Translations under genes and position numbers: made by a program
Assembly: GCA_029863735.1 (NCBI GenBank)
Contig: JAOTUT010000156.1
Span: 1 to 5,123, forward strand
Length of the DNA stretch: 5,123 nt
DNA from: Ignavibacteria bacterium
Lineage (GTDB): Bacteria; Bacteroidota; Ignavibacteria; Ignavibacteriales; Ignavibacteriaceae
Reading direction: 5' to 3'
The notes under the pieces: generated by a model
Told to the model about the DNA's origin: nothing
The model's input: only the letters and a program-made list of their open reading frames with translations
The model's database searches: none
Shown: positions 1-4,705 of the stretch, one piece after another
How the letters are laid out: each line of letters opens with the position of its first letter
Numbering within the stretch: position 1 is the first letter of the stretch

Positions 1-265
1 ATTTCAATATGTTTTCTGAACCGATTGCAGAAGGTGCTCCTGATGGCATAAAAACTCCATCTTTGGTATAAAGACTTTGTGCAAGTTTTGCATCTGATGA
101 ATTTAGTGATTTTTTGTATTCACTTAAAAGCTGTTCAATCTGTTGTTTATCTTTTTTTTCCATGTTTTCAATCTCCTTTTCCTGATTTTGATCAATACTT
201 TGATTTTTATTATTGCATGATGTAAGTATTACTAGCATCATTGTAATAATGATAATATATTTCAT
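1..265 (-). CDS. SnoaL/DUF4440-like (NTF2-fold) lipoprotein, 3' end missing
   Basis: Eighty-eight codons are visible and the frame is open through the left edge. The start ATG at 265-263 overlaps the stop of the NmrA-like gene (ATGA), so translation is probably coupled. Residues 1-17 form a lipoprotein signal: MKY, then a hydrophobic run, then the lipobox LTSC with Cys17 as the lipidated residue. A short polar, Gln/Asn/Lys-rich linker follows. From about residue 40 the sequence (QIEQLLSEYKKSLNSSDAK, then LYTKDGVFMPSGAP, then AIGSENI) has the pattern of SgcJ/EcaC/DUF4440 proteins of the SnoaL/NTF2 fold: an amphipathic first helix, a 'D-G-V-F-M-P' strand and 'G-x-E-x-I'. Such domains bind small ligands or act in isomerase- or hydrolase-like reactions, but the substrate cannot be told here. 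The protein is probably membrane-anchored and periplasm-facing. The family call is by motif only and the catalytic half is not in the window. Confidence 0.72.
   Translation of the reverse strand, partial: MKYIIIITMMLVILTSCNNKNQSIDQNQEKEIENMEKKDKQQIEQLLSEYKKSLNSSDAKLAQSLYTKDGVFMPSGAPSAIGSENILK
161..180 (-). promoter_or_regulatory. Strong internal ribosome binding site and alternative ATG in the lipoprotein gene
   Basis: Inside the SnoaL-like lipoprotein gene an AAAAGGAG (180-173) stands 9 nt before an in-frame ATG (163-161, Met35). It is a better Shine-Dalgarno than anything before the upstream ATG at 265, where only a GGGGA is seen. Starting at Met35 would remove the signal peptide and lipobox and leave the whole NTF2-like domain in the cytoplasm. 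The context closely resembles the start of the NmrA-like gene (AAGGAG, then ACATGGAAAAAAA). Whether it is used is not known; the lipobox of the longer form is too good to be chance. Confidence 0.4.
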
Positions 266-1146
266 TTTCTAATCCCCGATTTTATCCATTCATCTAATGA
301 TGTGAATTCGCCGATTGCTACCTGCTTTGCCAATTCAATTTGCTTTTTTGAATTAGGACCCATGTATGTATATTTTTCAAAATAGCCAAACATTTCTGTT
401 AACTCTTTTGCACCTTCAAAAAAGGTTGAAAACAACTCACCAGGCACTTGCGTGAAGCTGTAGTCATTACCGTTGACTTTGAACGAATTAAGAATGTCAT
501 TAAAGCTATTCAGCTCGGTGGCTAAAGACAGGTAACTGCCATTACCAATGGCATCCGGTCGCAAAAATGCTCCTGTAACCACTTTACCCAAATCATTAAT
601 ATCTGACATATGAATGACTTGCTTTGTTGGATCAATAGGAAGCGTCCAGCCAATTGTTCCATCATCTTTTGGCTGAGGTGAAAGCATTCCGGAAATATTT
701 TGATAGTAAAATGGGGGCTGAACAAAAGTGTGATATTTAAATCCGGCACTTTTTACAAAGTTATCAACTTTGGCTTTTCCGGTAAAATGAGGGACTTCAA
801 ACTCCCTATCGCTAATTAATTCAACATTTGGAAGTGTTGACCAGATAAAATGCTTCACTCCTGCTTCCTTTGCCGCATTAACAGCATTTTTTCCTTGAGC
901 AACCTCATCAGCACCTTCCCAAAAATTGGTCACTGCAAAAACACCGTAAGCATCTTTAAATGCATTTTTTAGTGAAGCAATATCCTTTAAATCTGCCTTA
1001 ACTGATTCATGAGCCGCACCTTTATAATTATTAGGATTACGAGTTATTGCTCGGACATGAAAAGCACTATGATTAAAAAGTTCATTCACAACACTTTTTC
1101 CTTGTAACCCGCTTGCTCCAATTACCACGATTGTCTTTTTTTCCAT
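262..1146 (-). CDS. NmrA-like NAD(P)-binding atypical short-chain dehydrogenase family protein
   Basis: This 294-aa protein, of normal length for the family, has an N-terminal Rossmann fold. Residues 10-16 (GASGLQG) form the glycine-rich dinucleotide loop after the first strand. TRNP (35-38) follows the second strand, and its Arg36 is placed to favour NADP(H). ADL (51-53) corresponds to the adenine-contacting Asp, and HFIWST (99-104) is the strand leading to the usual active-site region. The Tyr-x3-Lys of classical SDRs is not evident there; instead HFTGKAKVD (120-128) matches the NmrA/HSCARG pattern. Family members are redox sensors that bind NAD(P) without turnover, or quinone or isoflavone-type reductases, and the sequence does not settle which. 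The ATG at 1146 is supported by AAGGAG (1159-1154) 7 nt upstream. The gene lies 124 bp downstream of the Crp-like regulator, with its own candidate promoter and dyad, and overlaps the lipoprotein gene by ATGA, so the two probably form one transcription unit. Confidence 0.85.
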   Translation of the reverse strand: MEKKTIVVIGASGLQGKSVVNELFNHSAFHVRAITRNPNNYKGAAHESVKADLKDIASLKNAFKDAYGVFAVTNFWEGADEVAQGKNAVNAAKEAGVKHFIWSTLPNVELISDREFEVPHFTGKAKVDNFVKSAGFKYHTFVQPPFYYQNISGMLSPQPKDDGTIGWTLPIDPTKQVIHMSDINDLGKVVTGAFLRPDAIGNGSYLSLATELNSFNDILNSFKVNGNDYSFTQVPGELFSTFFEGAKELTEMFGYFEKYTYMGPNSKKQIELAKQVAIGEFTSLDEWIKSGIRK

Positions 1147-1177
1147 GTAATTACTCCTTATTCTGTTTTGATTTTTT

Positions 1178-1195
1178 TTTCAATTACAATTGAAA
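1178..1195. promoter_or_regulatory. Perfect 18-bp dyad, candidate operator before the NmrA-like gene
   Basis: TTTCAATT-AC-AATTGAAA is a perfect inverted repeat with 8-bp arms and a 2-bp centre. It ends 31 bp before the NmrA-like ATG and touches the candidate -10 element. A dimeric repressor bound here would block transcription start. It is not the TGTGA-N6-TCACA type bound by classical Crp. A run of nine A (minus strand) lies between it and the ribosome binding site. In AT-rich DNA some dyads arise by chance, but arms of 8 bp at this position are noteworthy. Confidence 0.45.
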
Positions 1196-1223
1196 TATAG
1201 GACTGATTACAAAGCGTGGCCAA
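1194..1223 (-). promoter_or_regulatory. Candidate promoter of the NmrA-like/lipoprotein unit
   Basis: On the minus strand TTGGCC (1223-1218), 18 bp of spacer and TATATT (1199-1194) make a passable sigma-70 type promoter. Read in the Bacteroidetes style, a TTG followed by TATATTTC (1199-1192) approaches the TAnnTTTG element, with a 21-bp gap in place of about 19. Transcription would begin inside or next to the 18-bp dyad and give a leader of roughly 40 nt. It is found by eye only. Confidence 0.35.
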
Positions 1224-1270
1224 TAAGCTATGTTAAGAAAAAATCTTAATCTATATTAATTAATGGCAGG

Positions 1271-1852
1271 CTATGTTTTAGAAATGTTTTTCCTTACTTT
1301 GCTCAGGAATTCAGGGGTTACACCAATAAATGAGGCTATTTGTACATTTGATATACGATTGAAAAAATCGGGATAACGATTTACAAAATCAATATACCTT
1401 TCTTCTGCAGTTGAACTAATGTTCTGTAGAACCCTTCTTTGATAACTAATTAATGCATTCTCGGTAAAGACTCTAAATATCCGGTTGAATTTAGGGTAAT
1501 CGACAAATAATCGTAGTTGATCTTCCTTTTTGATTTGAAGTATGATAGAATTTTCAATCGCTTCAATGTTTAATCTGCTGGGTTCTTCACTATGAAAACT
1601 AGCAATGTCTCCTATCCACCAGTTTTCAATAGCAAATTGAAGGTTATGTTCTTTTCCATTATCATCTACCATATACATTCTAAAACATCCTTCAATCACG
1701 AATGTATTGAGTTTGCATACATCTCCCTGCTGCAGAATAAATTGTCTTCGATTTACTCTTTTTTCGAAAAAGTTGTTTCGAACTGCATGCTTTTCTTCAT
1801 CATTTAAAGTAAGATGATTATCAAAGTATGTTATGAGTAATTCTACGTTCAT
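1271..1852 (-). CDS. Crp/Fnr-family transcriptional regulator
   Basis: This 193-aa protein has an N-terminal cyclic-nucleotide-binding-like beta-roll (about residues 5-115). A long dimerisation helix follows (about 118-145), then a C-terminal helix-turn-helix (about 167-190: SNVQIASFIGVTPEFLSKVRK). That last pattern is typical of the many small Crp-like regulators of the Bacteroidota. The ATG at 1852 was chosen because the protein then begins like its relatives (MNVELLITYF) and has family length. An open frame continues upstream to a TTG at 1894, but the extra 14 residues look unlike coding sequence. The cNMP pocket is degenerate: the stretch after GDI (81-83) lacks the canonical Glu...Arg-Ser/Thr phosphate-binding cassette, so cAMP is an unlikely ligand. 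There are no Fnr-type cysteine clusters, which argues against an Fe-S sensor. It probably regulates the adjacent NmrA-like unit, itself, or both; this rests on position alone. Confidence 0.87.
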   Translation of the reverse strand: MNVELLITYFDNHLTLNDEEKHAVRNNFFEKRVNRRQFILQQGDVCKLNTFVIEGCFRMYMVDDNGKEHNLQFAIENWWIGDIASFHSEEPSRLNIEAIENSIILQIKKEDQLRLFVDYPKFNRIFRVFTENALISYQRRVLQNISSTAEERYIDFVNRYPDFFNRISNVQIASFIGVTPEFLSKVRKNISKT

Positions 1853-1901
1853 TTTATTTATTTCGTTGTTCAATGCACTCAAAACTATTACCAATAATGC
1901 A

Positions 1902-1930
1902 CAGAATTACTACTGTGTTTTCTCCGTCAA
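1902..1930 (-). promoter_or_regulatory. Possible Bacteroidota-type promoter for the Crp-like gene
   Basis: Within the last codons of the NlpC/P60 gene the minus strand carries TTGACG (1930-1925) and, 18 bp after its TTG, TAATTCTG (1909-1902). This is one mismatch from the TAnnTTTG -7 element, whose usual spacing is about 19 bp. Transcription would start about 45 nt before the regulator's ATG, consistent with a separate unit for it. The call is weak and made by eye. Confidence 0.28.
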
Positions 1931-2602
1931 TCCATTAGTCTCAAACCTTCTTGCACCCATATAGGTTCGGGCGTAATAATCATAATCAATAGCAGTAATG
2001 GTAACGCCCTTTTTTGTGCTGGCGTGAGCAAAAAGGTTATCGCCAATATAAACTCCAACATGTCCGGGTTTTACTCTTTGTCTCGTATTAAAAAATACCA
2101 GGTCCCCATATTTCAACTCTTCACCTTTTGAAATTACTTCACCCTGGTTGTACTGGAGACGTGCTGAACGTTCAAGTTTAATATTAAAAACATCTCTGTA
2201 AACTATTTGAGTAAATGCTGAACAATCAATTCCATTCTTAGTATTCCCGCCGTATTTGTACGGAGTCCCAAGGTATTTAATTACTTCCATCAGCATTTTT
2301 TCCCTGATAGTGGTGTAATCAAATCCCGGGACATCAAAAGTATAGTTGTTTTGATTAGTGGCAAGTAAACTCGAAACATCAATATCCGGGTCCTCGGCAG
2401 GAAGTTCATTTGGATCTTTTAAGTCAAGGTTTAAATCAATGATCATCGAGTCATCTGCAGATGTAAATCGCACTGAGGGGTCTTTAGTTTCTTTTTTATC
2501 AATGGTTTGTTGACCGTACCTAATCGTACTGCTTGATGAGCAGGCAGAGATTAGTAAAGTCAAAATGAATAAGGAAAGTATTTTATAGGAATGGCTTGTC
2601 AA
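1910..2602 (-). CDS. NlpC/P60-family cell-wall peptidase, lipoprotein
   Basis: This 230-aa protein is likely an endopeptidase cleaving peptidoglycan stem peptides outside the cytoplasmic membrane. Residues 1-21 are a lipoprotein signal with lipobox ISAC, Cys21 being lipidated and followed by four Ser. Residues 50-75 are an Asp/Glu-rich linker. The NlpC/P60 domain covers about 100-220. Its catalytic Cys127 lies in NGIDCSAF, His181 in KPGHVGVYIG, and the third polar residue is His193 in FAHAST; GTPYKYGG (112-119) and the GDLVFF strand (166-171) also fit the family. All catalytic residues are present, so it should be active. The start is a TTG at 2602, just 2 nt after the rpoD stop and without a good Shine-Dalgarno; no ATG lies upstream before an in-frame stop, and a later start would lose the signal peptide. 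Translation is probably coupled to rpoD. Confidence 0.92.
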   Translation of the reverse strand: MTSHSYKILSLFILTLLISACSSSSTIRYGQQTIDKKETKDPSVRFTSADDSMIIDLNLDLKDPNELPAEDPDIDVSSLLATNQNNYTFDVPGFDYTTIREKMLMEVIKYLGTPYKYGGNTKNGIDCSAFTQIVYRDVFNIKLERSARLQYNQGEVISKGEELKYGDLVFFNTRQRVKPGHVGVYIGDNLFAHASTKKGVTITAIDYDYYARTYMGARRFETNGLTEKTQ

Positions 2603-2604
2603 AC

Positions 2605-3459
2605 TCAGCCCAGATATTTTTTTAGCTCTTTACTTCGGGTTGTATTCCGCAACCTGCGGATTGCTTTTTCTTTTATTTGCCTTACTCTCTCGCGCGTAAG
2701 ATTAAACCTTTCCCCAATTTCTTCAAGAGTTAATGGTTCATCTGTGCCAAACCCAAAATAAAGTCGAATAACTTCTGCTTCACGTGCATCTAGTTTTGAT
2801 AATGCCCTTTCAACTTCCTCTTTAAGCGATTCTGACATCAATGTGGTGTCCGGAGCCGGCAATTCCTCATTTTCAAGCACATCCAGCAAGCGGTTCTCTT
2901 CGCTCTGACTAAAAGGTGCATCCATTGAAACGTGTTTTGCGGATAATGTCATCGCTTCAGAAACATCATCAACATTCATTTCGAGTTCTTCCGCAAGTTC
3001 TTCTGGACTTGGTTCTCTTTCATATTCTTGTTCTAGATTGCTGTAAGCTTTGCCAATTCTGTTCAGCGCACCAACCCGGTTCAGCGGCAACCGGACAATT
3101 CGGGATTGCTCAGCAAGTGCTTGCATTATTGACTGGCGGATCCACCAAACCGCATAAGAAATAAATTTAAATCCACGGGTTTCATCAAAGCGTCTCGCAG
3201 CTTTTATTAGTCCGAGGTTTCCTTCATTGATTAAATCGCCGAGAGAAAGTCCCTGGTTCTGATACTGCTTTGCTACACTCACAACAAACCGCAAATTAGC
3301 TTTCGTTAACTTTTCAAGTGCTTCCGCATCACCTTGCTTTATTTTAACAGCAAGTTCAATTTCCTGTTCCGCAGTAAGCAGAGTCACCTTTCCGATCTCC
3401 TGGAAGTATTTATCCAGCGACTGAGATTCTCTTTGTGTAAACTGCTTGGTGATTTTCAC
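2605..3459 (-). CDS. rpoD: Primary RNA polymerase sigma factor RpoD (sigma-70, short FCB type)
   Basis: This 284-aa protein directs RNA polymerase to housekeeping promoters. Region 1.2 is at about 14-48. Region 2 (about 52-120) includes [17 protein letters not shown] and the -10-reading/melting segment [17 protein letters not shown] (94-110). Region 3 (about 121-200) starts IVRLPLN. Region 4 (about 213-284) carries the -35-binding helix-turn-helix [20 protein letters not shown] (243-262). Region 1.1 and the nonconserved insert of proteobacterial RpoD are absent, as in Bacteroidota/Chlorobiota primary sigmas of 280-290 aa. The start is GTG at 3459, fixed by the family N-terminus KITKQ and by the lack of any other Met before region 1.2. 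It overlaps the stop of the upstream shell-protein gene (GTGA), and only a weak A-rich sequence precedes it. Production therefore probably depends on translational coupling unless a promoter lies inside the shell gene. The NlpC/P60 gene follows after 2 nt. A group-2 sigma is an alternative if the genome has another copy. Confidence 0.95.
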   Translation of the reverse strand: MKITKQFTQRESQSLDKYFQEIGKVTLLTAEQEIELAVKIKQGDAEALEKLTKANLRFVVSVAKQYQNQGLSLGDLINEGNLGLIKAARRFDETRGFKFISYAVWWIRQSIMQALAEQSRIVRLPLNRVGALNRIGKAYSNLEQEYEREPSPEELAEELEMNVDDVSEAMTLSAKHVSMDAPFSQSEENRLLDVLENEELPAPDTTLMSESLKEEVERALSKLDAREAEVIRLYFGFGTDEPLTLEEIGERFNLTRERVRQIKEKAIRRLRNTTRSKELKKYLG

Positions 3460-3743
3460 GGTTTTTTCTTGCTTGATTTTGCAGAATTTACTGAATCAAC
3501 AATACCAACAATGGATGCATCCACTGGAGCCGTATCAACAGGAAGCGGTATCACAGCTTCAGATGCAGTAATGTAGTAAATAATTTCTCCCGGCCCCGAA
3601 CCAACAGTATCAACAGCTATTATCGGATCGCCAGATTTTTCAAACTCACCGTTTAACGGCTGAACTATCATCAGTTTAAAGCTGCTTAAGCTTGGATGTT
3701 TTCTCGTAGCCCAGATATTTCCTATTACTTTTCCCAGGAACAT
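3456..3743 (-). CDS. EutN/CcmL-family bacterial microcompartment vertex protein (second copy)
   Basis: This 95-aa protein belongs to Pfam EutN_CcmL (BMC-P). Pentamers of this family cap the twelve vertices of icosahedral protein organelles. Visible marks are the first strand [13 protein letters not shown] (1-13), KLMIVQPL, the central [13 protein letters not shown] (about 41-53, the pore-loop region) and the C-terminal [12 protein letters not shown]. Between these lies SEAVIPLP, where the sister protein has SSSRMTSF. The final ten or so residues are a Ser/Lys-rich tail (SAKSSKKKP) beyond the usual end. It follows the first copy after 25 bp, with no Shine-Dalgarno before its ATG, and its stop overlaps the rpoD start by GTGA. 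The two copies have clearly diverged, so they likely sit in different vertex positions or shells, not as a recent duplicate. No BMC-H hexamer gene is in the window. Confidence 0.92.
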   Translation of the reverse strand: MFLGKVIGNIWATRKHPSLSSFKLMIVQPLNGEFEKSGDPIIAVDTVGSGPGEIIYYITASEAVIPLPVDTAPVDASIVGIVDSVNSAKSSKKKP

Positions 3744-3756
3744 TTTTAAATCGACT

Positions 3757-3773
3757 AATAATTAAAAATTATT
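3757..3773 (-). repeat. AT-only inverted repeat between the two vertex-protein genes
   Basis: AATAATT-TTT-AATTATT (minus strand) has perfect 7-bp arms and a 3-nt loop. It covers the stop codon of the first vertex gene and most of the 25-bp spacer. It has no G or C and no following U-run, so it is too weak for a terminator. It could slow ribosomes or mark RNA processing, or be chance in AT-rich DNA. Confidence 0.3.
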
Positions 3774-4041
3774 TATCCGATACATCAAGTTTATCCACAA
3801 TTCCCATTATTACAGCATCGACAGGTTTATCCTTTGTAAAACTCGTCATTCTCGATGAGCTTCCTGTTGCAACCAGAACAACTTCGCCTTCACCTGCACC
3901 AACACTGTCAACAGCAACCACGAAACGATCTTTCTCTTTCAGTTCCAGACTAATTTCACGGACAATCAGAAATTTAGCGCCAACCAGATTTTCATCTTTT
4001 TTAGTTGACCAGACGGTTCCAATAACTCTTCCAAGAAACAT
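3769..4041 (-). CDS. EutN/CcmL-family bacterial microcompartment vertex protein (first copy)
   Basis: This 90-aa protein, the usual family length, is a second BMC-P pentamer subunit. It has MFLGRVIGTVWST (1-13), KFLIVREI, the central VVAVDSVGAGEGE, GSSSRMTSF and the closing PVDAVIMGIVD, all in the family order. Of the two copies it looks closer to the canonical CcmL/EutN/PduN pattern (GSSxR near the C-terminus). The start is ATG at 4041, directly abutting the PIN gene's TAA. A GGGAG (4051-4047) embedded in the last PIN codons lies 5 nt upstream, so this gene has a proper ribosome binding site whereas the second copy does not. It may therefore be made in larger amounts. It is part of the run from deoB to the NlpC/P60 gene. 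Confidence 0.93.
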   Translation of the reverse strand: MFLGRVIGTVWSTKKDENLVGAKFLIVREISLELKEKDRFVVAVDSVGAGEGEVVLVATGSSSRMTSFTKDKPVDAVIMGIVDKLDVSDK

Positions 4042-4416
4042 TTATACTCCCACTTCTTGTGGATGAATGATCTTTAATTTCGTTTTTTTATAACGCTCTT
4101 CGCGTAATGTAACTATCGGTAATTTATTTATTGATGCAACAACAGCAAATAGAGCATCTCGCACACTATCTGTCTTATCAGAAAACTCATTAATACTCAG
4201 AGCATATCTTGAATGTAATCCAAGTACCTTCAATGAATCCAGAACACTCCGAACTGCAGATTGCTCTTCATCATCTTTGCAGGCAGCCAACATCTCTGAT
4301 GCATTCAAAACAGTTGTAAAACAAACACCCGTCTGCATAAGATTCATTAAATAGTTATTCTCATTTGAAATCAGATAATCAGCTATTACATCAGTATCAA
4401 TTAAGTACTTAACCAT
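4042..4416 (-). CDS. PIN-domain protein, putative VapC-like ribonuclease
   Basis: This 124-aa protein has the length of VapC toxins. It opens with YLIDTDVIADYL, giving Asp7 as the first metal-binding acid. Glu41 (NASEMLAAC) is the second, and Asp87 (VRDALFAVVASINKLPIVT) the third. At the usual fourth acidic/Asn position after the T103 strand there is LREERY: Arg105 replaces the common Asn/Asp, with Glu106-Glu107 beside it. PIN domains are Mg-dependent ribonucleases, most often toxins paired with a small antitoxin. The gene overlaps the upstream 98-aa gene by 8 bp (ATGGTTAA) without a Shine-Dalgarno, as toxin genes often overlap their antitoxin. That neighbour, however, shows no recognised antitoxin DNA-binding motif. 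Its stop abuts the first vertex-protein gene. It could be a toxin or a PIN nuclease recruited to RNA processing in this operon. Confidence 0.85.
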   Translation of the reverse strand: MVKYLIDTDVIADYLISNENNYLMNLMQTGVCFTTVLNASEMLAACKDDEEQSAVRSVLDSLKVLGLHSRYALSINEFSDKTDSVRDALFAVVASINKLPIVTLREERYKKTKLKIIHPQEVGV

Positions 4417-4705
4417 ATGATAATCGTTTAATTAAATTGCTGTCTTTTAATTTTTCAGCAGCAATCATAAAATTGATCACTACCCAATCAGGTAATTCCT
4501 GAACTTCCTTTATTTTCCTGAATGACTCGATATCAATCTGCGATTTATTTAGTTCCTGATCAGCTGATGTTTTAAATTCTAATATAACTTTAACATAACC
4601 TGCGCCTTTCAGCTCCGAAAGTGTTTGAGACAGAGAATTGACAGACTTTTCATCATTCAAATCAATAGCAAGAGTTTTTAATTCTATCAATTCATCTTTA
4701 TTCAT
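4409..4705 (-). CDS. Hypothetical 98-aa protein between deoB and the PIN gene
   Basis: I do not recognise a family. The protein is soluble, charged and free of Cys and of membrane segments. An N-terminal acidic/leucine-rich part (residues 1-35, MNKDELIELKTLAIDL then SLSQTLSELKGAG) is followed by a probable beta strand (YVKVILEFK, 37-45). A Lys/Glu-rich helix (57-70) comes next, then LPDWVVINFMIAAEKLKDSN (71-90). Both ends overlap neighbours by 8 bp: its ATG lies in the end of deoB (ATGAATAA) and its stop in the start of the PIN gene (ATGGTTAA). This supports it as a real, translationally coupled gene. It stands where an antitoxin would, but no VapB/AbrB, ribbon-helix-helix or Phd motif is evident. 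A cargo-targeting or adaptor role for the vertex proteins cannot be ruled in or out. Confidence 0.75.
   Translation of the reverse strand: MNKDELIELKTLAIDLNDEKSVNSLSQTLSELKGAGYVKVILEFKTSADQELNKSQIDIESFRKIKEVQELPDWVVINFMIAAEKLKDSNLIKRLSYG

Noticed and set aside
522..749. Second minus-strand open frame inside the NmrA-like gene
   Set aside because: It is an alternative frame fully contained in a gene with strong family motifs.
1172..1195. T-run plus dyad considered as a terminator
   Set aside because: On the minus strand the dyad is followed by A residues, not U. On the plus strand the T-run precedes the dyad, and no plus-strand gene is present.
1233..1249. Inverted repeat TTAAGA-N5-TCTTAA after the Crp-like gene, considered as a terminator
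   Set aside because: The arms are only 6 bp and AT-rich, and on the minus strand no U-run follows, so it cannot be supported as an intrinsic terminator.
1592..1807. Plus-strand open frame opposite the Crp-like gene
   Set aside because: It is an antisense shadow with a translation typical of AT-rich non-coding frames.
1853..1894. Upstream TTG start for the Crp-like gene, adding 14 residues
   Set aside because: The ATG at 1852 gives the usual family N-terminus and length, and the extension has no ribosome binding site or family similarity.
2916..3164. Plus-strand open frame opposite rpoD
   Set aside because: It is a shadow of a clearly coding sigma factor gene, with low-complexity, family-less translation and no ribosome binding site.
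3334..3576. Plus-strand open frame across the rpoD/vertex-gene junction
   Set aside because: It lies antisense to two well-supported genes and its translation has no recognisable domain.
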